64,000 bases of DNA from Dyadobacter psychrotolerans (GTDB lineage: Bacteria; Bacteroidota; Bacteroidia; Cytophagales; Spirosomataceae), in the NCBI RefSeq assembly GCF_004349265.1, contig NZ_SMFL01000002.1, forward strand, positions 496,001 through 560,000, in the 5' to 3' direction. The position numbers and the translations under genes were made by a program. The notes under the pieces were generated by a model that was given only the letters and a program-made list of their open reading frames with translations, had not been told where the DNA came from and did no database searches. Of this stretch, positions 8,523 to 17,010 are shown in pieces (position 1 is the first letter of the stretch; each line of letters begins with the position of its first letter).

Positions 8523-9656
8523 ATGTTGCCATTATCAGAAAATGAAAGGATCAGTACGCTCGCACTTATACACACGCCCGGAATTGGTTCCGTTACGGTC
8601 AGGCAGCTAATCAGTTATTGCGGAGGTGCATCCGCTGTTTTTACATCAGATTTTAAAAAGCTTATTAAAATCCCCGGGATTGGTGAAAAGGTAGCGCGTG
8701 TTATTCTAAAAGGTGAGGCAAAAGCTTTTGCAGAAAAAGAATATGAGGAATGTGCAAAAACGGATACACAGCTGCATTTCTTTACGGACGATTCCTACCC
8801 GGCCAGACTGAAACCACTCTACGACGCACCGGTTGTTCTCTATTCAAGAGGAAATTTTGATTTTAATCTGCAAAGATCCATTGGCATTGTAGGCACCAGG
8901 CAGGTAACTGATTACGGCAAAAACGTAACTGAAACCATCATTAAAGAACTTGCTGCTTACAAATCACTGATTGTCAGCGGTCTTGCTTACGGTGTTGACA
9001 TTGTTGCGCACCGGGCATCATTAAAATATGAACTCCCTACCATTGGCGTGATGGCCAGTGGGTTAAATGTGATTTATCCTGCTGCACATTTACGGACTTC
9101 GAAAGAGATGCAGCTTCACGGAGGAATTGTCACAGAAAATGCACTGGCGACCAAGCCGGATTTTATGCGGTTTCCGGCAAGAAACCGTATCATCGCCGGG
9201 CTTAGCGACGTAACCATTGTTGTAGAATCGGCGAAAAAAGGTGGAAGTTTAATCACGGTTGAATTTGCTCAGAATTATCATCGGGAGGTTTTTGCCGTGC
9301 CCGGAGGTTTAAATAGTCCGCAGTCGGAAGGATGTAATCAACTCATCAGGGATAATAAAGCAGCCATTTTTACTTCGGTGGAAGATATGGCCAACGCGAT
9401 TGGCTGGAGCCTGAACCAAAAACCGCAAAAAGTAAATAGTCAGCCGGAGCTATCTTTGGAAAATATGTCTTTTGAAGGATTCAGCCAGGATGAAGGACAG
9501 GTGCTGTCTATGCTTAAGCAAAAAGGAACCATGCAGATTGATGATTTGTCATGGCAAAGCGGACTGCATCTGAACAAGCTGGCCACGCTACTGTTGAACC
9601 TTGAATTTCAGGGAATGGTACGGTCGCTTCCAGGCAAGAAGTACGCACTTATATAG
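8523..9656 (+). CDS. dprA: DNA-processing protein DprA
   Basis: A 377-residue DprA, which binds incoming single-stranded DNA and loads RecA in natural transformation; it is also kept in many species not known to be competent. Helix-hairpin-helix motifs lie near the N-terminus (TPGIGSVTV and IPGIGEKVARVIL). The Rossmann-like core follows with GIVGTRQVTDYG (about 120-131), SGLAYGVDIVAH and FPARNRIIAGLS. A C-terminal winged-helix segment ends the protein. Length and domains are normal. The gene stands alone between the divergent GH13 gene and the GntR regulator. Confidence 0.95.
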   Translation: MLPLSENERISTLALIHTPGIGSVTVRQLISYCGGASAVFTSDFKKLIKIPGIGEKVARVILKGEAKAFAEKEYEECAKTDTQLHFFTDDSYPARLKPLYDAPVVLYSRGNFDFNLQRSIGIVGTRQVTDYGKNVTETIIKELAAYKSLIVSGLAYGVDIVAHRASLKYELPTIGVMASGLNVIYPAAHLRTSKEMQLHGGIVTENALATKPDFMRFPARNRIIAGLSDVTIVVESAKKGGSLITVEFAQNYHREVFAVPGGLNSPQSEGCNQLIRDNKAAIFTSVEDMANAIGWSLNQKPQKVNSQPELSLENMSFEGFSQDEGQVLSMLKQKGTMQIDDLSWQSGLHLNKLATLLLNLEFQGMVRSLPGKKYALI

Positions 9657-9750
9657 TCTTATCCGCGATAATAAATACGCTGATCTGACAGGTAGTATTC
9701 ATTCTAACAAATATTATTTATTTTAGACTTTTCTTTTCAAGATTATCTGA

Positions 9751-10518
9751 GTGTCCAACCCCGCAATGAGACCAAAATTTCAAAATATTAGCGATATCGT
9801 AATAGAAAAAATTAAATCTGGTGAATTACAGCCAGGCGATAAAATACCTTCCGAAAACGAGCTTATTAAGTTTTATAATGTAAGTAATACAACGGCCAGA
9901 AAAAGTTTGTTGGAAATAGAAAGCAGAGGCTGGGCCAAGCGTATAAAAGGAAAAGGAACATTTGTATTAAACAGGACTGTTGACCATCACCTGATCCGTA
10001 CCCTGGGTTCGATTTACGCAACACGCCGTGGTTTTCATGAAAGTTTGCTTGCCGAGGGTTTTAAACCGCATAACCTTGTTCTGGAAAAAACGATTCTTGA
10101 TGATGGCATTTCATCAGAAATAGGGGGGAAGCACTTTATTATAGACGGACCGGTACTTAAAATACACCAGCTGCGTTACGCGGATGACGAGATTATCAAA
10201 GACGAGACCAAATACATTTCGCTGAAAATGTGCCCAAAAATAAACCGAATGCCTACGGAAATTTCGTATTTCAAGGTTTATGAAAGCACCTACCACCTCC
10301 GGATCGAAGAGGTAAAACAAACGCTGAGTGTAGAAATTATCCAGCCAGACTCGGAAATCAACAACTTCGAGCTCACAAAACCTACACCCATGTTTATTCT
10401 TGATAGTTCAGTAATTTGTAAGGACGATCAGATTGTTGAAATTGAACGCTCGTACTATCGGGGTGACAAATACAAGTTTGCCATTATCGCCAATCCGGAT
10501 TACAATGATGTGCATTAA
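9751..10518 (+). CDS. GntR family transcriptional regulator with UTRA domain
   Basis: A 255-residue GntR/HutC-type repressor. The N-terminal winged helix covers about residues 8-72 (GELQPGDKIPSENELIKFY, then VSNTTARKSLLEIES). A UTRA ligand-binding domain covers about 95-245. Such proteins usually release DNA when they bind a sugar or a related metabolite. The start shown is GTG; an ATG five codons later (MRPKFQNI) is equally possible. The gene points toward the carbohydrate locus and its stop overlaps the stop of the convergent SGNH gene by 3 bases, so it is the likely local regulator. The repeated 14-bp motif near 26.48 and 27.81 kb is a candidate target. Confidence 0.9.
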   Translation: MSNPAMRPKFQNISDIVIEKIKSGELQPGDKIPSENELIKFYNVSNTTARKSLLEIESRGWAKRIKGKGTFVLNRTVDHHLIRTLGSIYATRRGFHESLLAEGFKPHNLVLEKTILDDGISSEIGGKHFIIDGPVLKIHQLRYADDEIIKDETKYISLKMCPKINRMPTEISYFKVYESTYHLRIEEVKQTLSVEIIQPDSEINNFELTKPTPMFILDSSVICKDDQIVEIERSYYRGDKYKFAIIANPDYNDVH

Positions 10519-11222
10519 AAATAGGGCTTAATTGCATCTACGATAACCGTGTGACCAGTTTTATTGGGATGATTGACTGAGGCCATATTTTCTTTTAGCC
10601 TGCCTTGTTTTATTATCTTCTGGAATATGATATAAGGATCAGCAAGCCCGGTTTTGTATTTGTCAGCCAGTGATCTGATCTGCACCACGTAGGGGTCAAG
10701 CGGATTAGCCGGGTCAGAAATATCAATACGCTGATCTGGTGAGGGTGTAAGCATAATGACTTTAATGTTTTGAGCCTGGGCAGATTTTATCATTTTCTCT
10801 AATGCTTCTCCGGTTTTTTCCAGCGGTGCAAAACGGTCATTAAGCGCATAATCGATAAAGAGTACATCGGGTTTGTGAACCAGCACATCTCTCTCAAACC
10901 GCTTTTCGCCGGAAACCGAACCTTCTCCGCCAATAGCGGTGACAATCACGTTGATTACCGCATATGGGTATTTTTCCTTTAATGTTTTAAGAACAAGATT
11001 CGGATACGATTCGAGCGTATGTACTTCGTGATTTTCCCAAAACCCTGCCGGAACGGAATGTCCATGGAAAACCAGGTTAATGGTTCTGCTTTTTGGCCAG
11101 ACCGCATTTAATTCGTTTTTTATATTTTCAAGATAAACATCCGTTTTAGCGATTTGAGCCGCGGAGTAATTTGACAGGATTAGAATAAATAGTAAAGAGG
11201 AAATAATGGAAAGGCACTTCAT
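10515..11222 (-). CDS. SGNH/GDSL-type hydrolase, exported
   Basis: A 235-residue SGNH-fold hydrolase, the last gene of the carbohydrate locus. Residues 1-22 form a signal peptide (MKCLSIISSLLFILILS). Block I is HGHSVPAG with the presumed nucleophile Ser56. Block II glycines are in IGGEGS (about 98-102). Block III is YALND (Asn128). Block V is VNHPNKTGH with His218. The usual Asp three residues before that His is a Ser here. In polysaccharide loci such enzymes often remove acetyl or other ester groups in the periplasm. The substrate is unknown. Its leader shares a 15-base sequence with the start of the next upstream gene. Confidence 0.8.
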   Translation of the reverse strand: MKCLSIISSLLFILILSNYSAAQIAKTDVYLENIKNELNAVWPKSRTINLVFHGHSVPAGFWENHEVHTLESYPNLVLKTLKEKYPYAVINVIVTAIGGEGSVSGEKRFERDVLVHKPDVLFIDYALNDRFAPLEKTGEALEKMIKSAQAQNIKVIMLTPSPDQRIDISDPANPLDPYVVQIRSLADKYKTGLADPYIIFQKIIKQGRLKENMASVNHPNKTGHTVIVDAIKPYF

Positions 11223-11237
11223 TGTTTTTATAATTAA

Positions 11238-11252
11238 GGATTTAGGAATAGT
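11238..11252 (-). repeat. 15-base leader repeat, copy 1
   Basis: On the minus strand this reads ACTATTCCTAAATCC, 16 bases before the ATG of the SGNH hydrolase gene. The identical 15 bases occur at 13796-13810, at the start of the 846-residue protein gene. Confidence 0.7.
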
Positions 11253-11272
11253 ATTAACCTTTAATTTAGAAG

Positions 11273-13813
11273 CTACCAGGAAACCGTTAAACTTCCGGTG
11301 ACATTTTCAACCACGAAATGTTTACCCAGCTTTTCATCGCCCTTTTTGACTGATATGCGTCCTTTTTTCCAGGGGTAACCTGCGTTGACATAAGCATTCA
11401 GTGTTTGTTCAGTAATATGATCGGGGGGATAAATCCGGACAGTAGCGTTGTTCAGACCGGTCACCTGACAGCGTTTGTCGATGCCTTTTTCACCTGAATG
11501 CAGCTCTTTGTAAGAAACGATACCGTCCGCCTGTTCGACAAACATCCGGCACTCACGGTTCCAGGATGTAGGTAACGTATAAACCGAATTTCCCTTATCC
11601 AGTTTTGTTTCAAGTCCCAAAAGCAGGGGAGCGCCCTGCGGAAGCTTGAAATGATTGGTGATGGTACTATTCGGATTATAACCTGAGAAAAAGAAAGCAT
11701 TATTGCTTCTTGAAACAGTAAGCACCGGATTTTTAACCGCCGGATTCTCTTTTTCTATCAAACAGTTTATGCCAAATTCGCTTAATACGTAACGCATCAA
11801 AAGCGGACCGGTAAACAGTTTCGACGGATCATCGGGATTTAGTAATTTTCCTCCGTTGAACTTACTTGAATTTGTCCCGCGCAAATAAACGACTTTTCCG
11901 CCCTGCCATTCCGGTAAAGCACGCGACCATACTGCATCCCGGGAATTGCCTGACTGTGTCATTTGAGCAAGTATTTTTGTTCCCTTATCATCTGTTTTTG
12001 CCACCTGGGTTGCAATTCCGCCACCTGAAAAAAGCGCGCTGTGATGAATTATGTCCGGATATTTCGTTGCCATTTTATCACCGGGATAGGAGGAGGTTAT
12101 ACTAAAATCTCCCTCCAGTGCGCTGGTGTTTTTTAAATTCAGCAATTCTAAAAACGCTGGTCCGGCATGGCCCGCAGGACCGTAAACGATCATTTTACCG
12201 CCGCCTTTTACAAAACTGATCAGCTCTTTTTCAAGTGTGGATCCTGCATCAGGAACAATACTGACCAAAACGGATTCCTTAAAAAAGCCGGGTTTATCTT
12301 TTACTACATTTTGAAATGAACCTGTTGAAATAACCGTATTCAGCGGAAAGCCATTGTTGATTGCCTGGCGGATCAGCCAGTCGCCGTAATAAATTTCGGG
12401 AAGCCGGTCCTTGTAGCGGTAGGCCCAGTCGTGATATTCGTCAAATGGATAAACCCAAACCAATGGCCCCGGAGCAGTTGGTGCATCGTATCGGGCTTTG
12501 AGAATGTGCGGAGTTACTTCATCCGGAACCTGAGTGGGCATGTTACCGTAAGAGTCGTCGATGCTCAGAAAGCTCAGATGAGACGGAATTTTAACTTCGC
12601 CTTTTTTATTAATTCTTGCCACGGACATGGGCAGATAAATATCATGCGGCTCACGACCGTAACGGTCCAGCCAGGGACTATTCAACCACCAGGGATCGTG
12701 AGTATAGTATCGAAACAGGTAGCGCTCGTCGGGTAATTCAGCCATTCTGGACATGTAACCAACCATTTCCAATCCGAAATCTCCGTCCAAAGCGGCCCAG
12801 GGAGAGTTGGGCGGCGGCAGCATGTTTTTGTCTTTATAAATCGATCTTAAATCTACGCCGTCCCTGGCCAAATCAGCTCCTGCCGAGAGATTTGTACCTC
12901 TGGTCTGGATTTGAATATCAGGACATTCTGCACGGAAGTATCTCCAGAAGCCAGCAATTTTGTCTTTCGTTGCAGCCAGTTTGGCCTGATCAAAACCTTT
13001 ACCATTGAAAATTGCACCTGTTGAGGACCAGCCTTCCACACCATATCCAAAGCCATTGCTGAGCCACAAAAAATCAAAACCCATGTCTTTTAAAAAGTGT
13101 TTGCTTTGTCGTCCCAGGAAAGTCCCGAAAGGTGTGTTGGCAGGGATACCTTTTGGAAATCCGGCATAGGATTCGCTGTCGGCATTCAAAACGGAATAGC
13201 AGCTCACCATGGTGTTATGTCCCATGGCGCTTCCTCCCAGGATTTCCCGGTGTTTTTTATATTTAAAATCTGATTTGGCAAATTCAGGACCCGGATCAAA
13301 GGTTTCTCCTACACGTATGGGTTTGCCAGTCACTTTCAGTCCTTCTTCTTTTAAAGCCTGAACGATAAATTTCAGATCTCCGTAAGTGAATTTCGGCGGG
13401 TTTTCAAGATACAGATAAGCCCGCTCGTGGATTGAAAGCTCTTTTGGTCCGGAATTAACCTCGTGCTCCGTATTGGGGTTTCCCATGTAGCGCGCCCATT
13501 CCATTGGCTGGGAAGGAACACCTTTATAATCAAGAATCTCCGAACCATCGCTGGTCCACAGCATCACTGAAACCGTATCGGCGTGACGCAGCAGCGCATG
13601 CCACTGCAAAAACATCTCTTTGGCAACTTCACGAATGTATGCCTTGTCATTTTTTTTGAATGGTTTTAACGACGCTTCAAGAGTCACATTATTAAAATTC
13701 TTGCCCCGGAGTGTTCCAAGTGTATTTTGGGCAGATAAATCCGGCAACGAAAGAATTTGTAAAAAAACGAATAAAAGAAGAAGTCTGATGATCATGGATT
13801 TAGGAATAGTCAT
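11273..13813 (-). CDS. Large exported protein of unknown function, possible glycoside hydrolase
   Basis: An 846-residue protein I do not recognise as a named family. A signal peptide is evident (MIIRLLLLFVFLQILSLPDLSAQ, from the second Met). The region of about 30-450 is rich in Trp, Tyr, Phe, Asp and Glu, with acidic stretches such as VGETFDPGP, FGLEMVGYM and YPFDEYHDW, as expected of a TIM-barrel sugar enzyme. About 500-560 (SVLVSIVPDAGS, then FVKGGGKMIVYGPAG) resembles the amidotransferase-like domain of GH42-type galactosidases. A beta-rich tail follows. It sits between a clan GH-A glycosidase and an esterase-like gene. ATG at 13813 is used; the shared leader repeat makes 13795 a serious alternative. 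Confidence 0.72.
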   Translation of the reverse strand: MTIPKSMIIRLLLLFVFLQILSLPDLSAQNTLGTLRGKNFNNVTLEASLKPFKKNDKAYIREVAKEMFLQWHALLRHADTVSVMLWTSDGSEILDYKGVPSQPMEWARYMGNPNTEHEVNSGPKELSIHERAYLYLENPPKFTYGDLKFIVQALKEEGLKVTGKPIRVGETFDPGPEFAKSDFKYKKHREILGGSAMGHNTMVSCYSVLNADSESYAGFPKGIPANTPFGTFLGRQSKHFLKDMGFDFLWLSNGFGYGVEGWSSTGAIFNGKGFDQAKLAATKDKIAGFWRYFRAECPDIQIQTRGTNLSAGADLARDGVDLRSIYKDKNMLPPPNSPWAALDGDFGLEMVGYMSRMAELPDERYLFRYYTHDPWWLNSPWLDRYGREPHDIYLPMSVARINKKGEVKIPSHLSFLSIDDSYGNMPTQVPDEVTPHILKARYDAPTAPGPLVWVYPFDEYHDWAYRYKDRLPEIYYGDWLIRQAINNGFPLNTVISTGSFQNVVKDKPGFFKESVLVSIVPDAGSTLEKELISFVKGGGKMIVYGPAGHAGPAFLELLNLKNTSALEGDFSITSSYPGDKMATKYPDIIHHSALFSGGGIATQVAKTDDKGTKILAQMTQSGNSRDAVWSRALPEWQGGKVVYLRGTNSSKFNGGKLLNPDDPSKLFTGPLLMRYVLSEFGINCLIEKENPAVKNPVLTVSRSNNAFFFSGYNPNSTITNHFKLPQGAPLLLGLETKLDKGNSVYTLPTSWNRECRMFVEQADGIVSYKELHSGEKGIDKRCQVTGLNNATVRIYPPDHITEQTLNAYVNAGYPWKKGRISVKKGDEKLGKHFVVENVTGSLTVSW
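13796..13810 (-). repeat. 15-base leader repeat, copy 2
   Basis: Identical to 11238-11252 (ACTATTCCTAAATCC on the minus strand). Here it lies between two in-frame ATG codons of the 846-residue protein, which suggests that the second ATG is the true start and that the repeat belongs to the leader. Confidence 0.7.
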
Positions 13814-13843
13814 AATATAAGTTGTCTTGATGCGGCTTAACTG

Positions 13844-15358
13844 CTATTTCAGTGTTGTGTAAATTGCGACTCCCCTTGGTGGGATATCATCGAAAAAACC
13901 TGTATCACTTTTTTTTATTTGTTTGTCAGAAACCAGCATTTCGTTTTTCCCCGGTTTACTGATCTTGGCAGGATTATAGAGATATCTGTCTAATCCACCG
14001 GATGGTTGGCGTGCAAATTTCACTCTGAATTTTTTTGCCGTATGGGCGGCATTCACAACCATCACCGAAATGTTATTTTCCGACGGCTGCGTCGCCACCA
14101 CATAAAGACTGTCTGCCTGAGAAGTTTTAAAAGCCTTGCTGTCTGTCCTTCCACCCAGGTATTTACTCATTAAACTGAATGCATACCAGGAAGGATAAGG
14201 CGCTCCGGGATTGTCTATACTGTCCTGTGGAGATCGGGTAAGTCCCCAGCGGTGCACACCGTTGTAAAAACTATCCTTATTTGTGGTTCTGGAGGCAGCA
14301 TATTTTTGATCAAAAAGTATCCATAAAAGCGACGACTGAGCCCCGCTGTTGATAAATGCAGCGACGCATTGTGCCAGGTAGTTTCCGTAATCCGCTTTGA
14401 AGCGAATTGTTTCATCCGGTTTGTTGGCACCGTATTCGTCGATCCAGTAAGGTTTACCCGTTTTTCTGATTTTCTCCCTGCCTGCCAGTGCAATCTGTTT
14501 CCAACCGTCGTATTCCAGGGGAGGATTGGTATTAAACTGTTTTCCGTTGTAGCTGTGCCAGCTGTAAATGTCTATCACATCATTCATTTTATTTACACTC
14601 CATCCCACGTAGGCCGCTGTGTCGGTACTGCCACTGTTGGGGCCGACCAGTTTTACATTTGAGCGTAGACCAGTCCTTTTCAATTCATTGTGAATTTCAG
14701 TGCAAACCTTATCGTAATAATCCGGTTCGGTAAAACCTTTTGGAATTATGCCGGAACGGTAATTTAGCGGTTCGGTAAAAAGTACCAGATATTTAATATT
14801 GTCGTAACCCCGGACTTTAATCAGCTCGTGCAGTGATTCGCGAACCCATCGGGCATATCTCAAAGGATCTTTAACTGTATCCGGAGCGGCTTCCTGTTTG
14901 CCATCAGTATTGTGGTAGGTATCTTTGGTAAACCACCAGCCAGCCTGCAAAGCCACATCGACTTTCAATTCTTTCATTTTATCCAGCCAGAGATAAAATG
15001 CTTTCATTCTTTTCGATTCCCAGTTAAAGTCATTGTAGAGGTTAGTTCCGCAAGCCCAGTCCGGCCTGTACCAGGTTCTGGCGATTTTCAGCTCCATGTT
15101 TTTTACTCTTTCAAATTCTGTTTTCCGGTCCTGATCGCTCATGACTTTTACATTTGGATCATCCATAAAAGCAAACCCGTGGTAAACGCCATTCACACCA
15201 AGAAAATCTTCGATTAAAACCGAATCATTTTTTACCAAAAGCTCCGTGTACGGTACTCTTTCCGCAACGGTCAGATGGCTGCTGCGGAAAGAGGTGGCAA
15301 CGACAAACGAGGTAACCATTGTAAGCAAAACAAAGATTCTGACTTTCATAAAAAACAT
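13844..15358 (-). CDS. Clan GH-A glycoside hydrolase (GH39/GH5-like), exported
   Basis: About 504 residues with an N-terminal signal peptide (VRIFVLLTMVTSFVVATS). The barrel shows ARTWYRPDW near residue 94, the acid/base glutamate in LFTEPLNY (about Glu196) and the nucleophile glutamate in YWIDEYGANKP. The acid/base Glu follows Thr instead of the Asn usual in this clan. A beta domain closes the protein, as in GH39 xylosidases. It probably cuts oligosaccharides brought in by the adjacent SusCD pairs. The reading frame opens with a TTG at 15367, overlapping the SusD stop; the ATG at 15358 (or 15349) fits the signal peptide better. Confidence 0.8.
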   Translation of the reverse strand: MFFMKVRIFVLLTMVTSFVVATSFRSSHLTVAERVPYTELLVKNDSVLIEDFLGVNGVYHGFAFMDDPNVKVMSDQDRKTEFERVKNMELKIARTWYRPDWACGTNLYNDFNWESKRMKAFYLWLDKMKELKVDVALQAGWWFTKDTYHNTDGKQEAAPDTVKDPLRYARWVRESLHELIKVRGYDNIKYLVLFTEPLNYRSGIIPKGFTEPDYYDKVCTEIHNELKRTGLRSNVKLVGPNSGSTDTAAYVGWSVNKMNDVIDIYSWHSYNGKQFNTNPPLEYDGWKQIALAGREKIRKTGKPYWIDEYGANKPDETIRFKADYGNYLAQCVAAFINSGAQSSLLWILFDQKYAASRTTNKDSFYNGVHRWGLTRSPQDSIDNPGAPYPSWYAFSLMSKYLGGRTDSKAFKTSQADSLYVVATQPSENNISVMVVNAAHTAKKFRVKFARQPSGGLDRYLYNPAKISKPGKNEMLVSDKQIKKSDTGFFDDIPPRGVAIYTTLK

Positions 15359-15363
15359 GTTTC

Positions 15364-16986
15364 TCAATACCCCGGATTTTGCTGTAGTTTGGTCGTATTG
15401 TTAATCTCCGACTGCGGAATAGGGTATCGGTACACCCTTTCGTTGAAAATGCGTGTTTCGACAGTAAACCGCTCATACACCGGTGTGCCGGTGGTATTGG
15501 TAATTCGCATTCCCGTTACGGCTTTGCCCAAATCCGCTTCACCAGTTTTCCATCTTCTGATATCAAAAAACCGGTGTTCCTCAAAAGCAAGCTCTACACG
15601 CCTTTCATTTCTGATTCGAAGACGCATCTGATCTTTGGTCAATCCTGCCGGAAGATTTGGCATACCAGCTCTTTTTCGAATTTGGTTAATCGCATCATGA
15701 ACACTTGCATCCGGCCCGACAGCTTCGTTTTGTGCCTCGGCGTAGTTCAAAAGTGTTTCTGCATAGCGGAACAAAACCCAGGGCCGGCGTACTGTGGCGT
15801 TGGTGGTTTGGTTCCAGCTTGCAGCATCACTTAAAAATTTTCGCATGTAATAACCTGTTTTAGTCGCATTCACACTTTGTCCAATACCGTCCTTTCCACC
15901 AACTCCTGTGTTTACGGCAACACTTTTAAAAACAGAACCGTCATAAATCACCGACAATGCAAACCTTGGATCGCGGTCTTTGTAGGGAGCACTGGCTGAA
16001 TAACCGGACGCCGGATCACTGATCGGAAGACCGTTTTTCATCTCAAAAGCATCTACCAGTTCCTGCGTTGGGTTGGTGAGACCGGATGCTCCGTTGTAGC
16101 TGATGGGTGCATTGTTGATTTCAATGTCATTTCTGGCATTAGCTACCGTTGCAAAGATCACCTCGCTGTTATAGGCAGCATTGCTGAAATTGAATACATT
16201 GGCAAAACTTGCCAGAAGACTGTGCGCTTTGGTGTCAATCAACTCTTTTGATGCCGCAGCTGCCTTTTGCCAGAGTGTTGCATCATTTGCAGTGTTATTC
16301 AACGGACTCGCTGCGTAAAGCAACGCACGTGATTTTAATGCAAGCGCGGCGGCTTTGGTAGCCCTTCCACGGTCTCCTGTACCATATTGTGCAGGTGATA
16401 ATGGCAATTTTACTGCTGCTGAATCACAGTCTTTTATGATTTGATTTAAGGTTTCCTGAAAGCTGTTTCTAGGAAGATCCAGGTCCTGATCCGTCATGAA
16501 AACTCGGTCGGCGATAATGACTCCGCCGTATCTTTTCAAAAGTTCAAAATGAAAAAATGCTCTCAGGAAAAAAGCTTCGCCACGAAGTCTTGGCACTTCA
16601 TTCAGCGGCGTAATATTGGCTCTGTGGCTGTTTTCAAGAAAAACGTTTACCTGCCGGATGCCATTGTAATTGATCGCATAGTTGTCATCGATCGTCCTGA
16701 GTGAACTCCAGGTGCCGTTGTTAAAAATGTTTACGGCTGAGTTCAAATTCGAATTTACTGCTTCGTCCGAGCCGGCTGCAAGCATTGCACCTCCGTAACG
16801 GTTATAGCCTTCCTGCAAAAATGTATAGCCACGGTTTAGCTGTCCTCTTGCTGCACTATTCAGGTTCCAGTACTGATCTTCGGTTACCGGGCCGTCGTAG
16901 TAATCGAATTCAAGAAATTTAGATTCCTGACACGATACAGCTGTGATCAGCAAAACCGAAAGAAATATTTTAGTTAAAGTTTTCAT
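15364..16986 (-). CDS. SusD/RagB family glycan-binding lipoprotein, second pair
   Basis: A 540-residue SusD-like protein that would cap the SusC channel encoded just upstream. A lipoprotein signal (FLSVLLITAVSC, Cys19) anchors it to the outer membrane. TPR-like repeats and the typical SusD tail are present: PWVLFRYAETLLNYAEAQNE, then RIRNERRVELAFEEHRFFDIRRW and a C-terminal YPIPQSEI. The family binds glycans, peptides or other nutrients at the cell surface. It is the partner of the 1007-residue SusC (gap 24 bp) and is followed at once by the GH-A gene. Confidence 0.93.
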   Translation of the reverse strand: MKTLTKIFLSVLLITAVSCQESKFLEFDYYDGPVTEDQYWNLNSAARGQLNRGYTFLQEGYNRYGGAMLAAGSDEAVNSNLNSAVNIFNNGTWSSLRTIDDNYAINYNGIRQVNVFLENSHRANITPLNEVPRLRGEAFFLRAFFHFELLKRYGGVIIADRVFMTDQDLDLPRNSFQETLNQIIKDCDSAAVKLPLSPAQYGTGDRGRATKAAALALKSRALLYAASPLNNTANDATLWQKAAAASKELIDTKAHSLLASFANVFNFSNAAYNSEVIFATVANARNDIEINNAPISYNGASGLTNPTQELVDAFEMKNGLPISDPASGYSASAPYKDRDPRFALSVIYDGSVFKSVAVNTGVGGKDGIGQSVNATKTGYYMRKFLSDAASWNQTTNATVRRPWVLFRYAETLLNYAEAQNEAVGPDASVHDAINQIRKRAGMPNLPAGLTKDQMRLRIRNERRVELAFEEHRFFDIRRWKTGEADLGKAVTGMRITNTTGTPVYERFTVETRIFNERVYRYPIPQSEINNTTKLQQNPGY

Positions 16987-17010
16987 GTTCCTGAAAATTA
17001 AATGTCCTGT

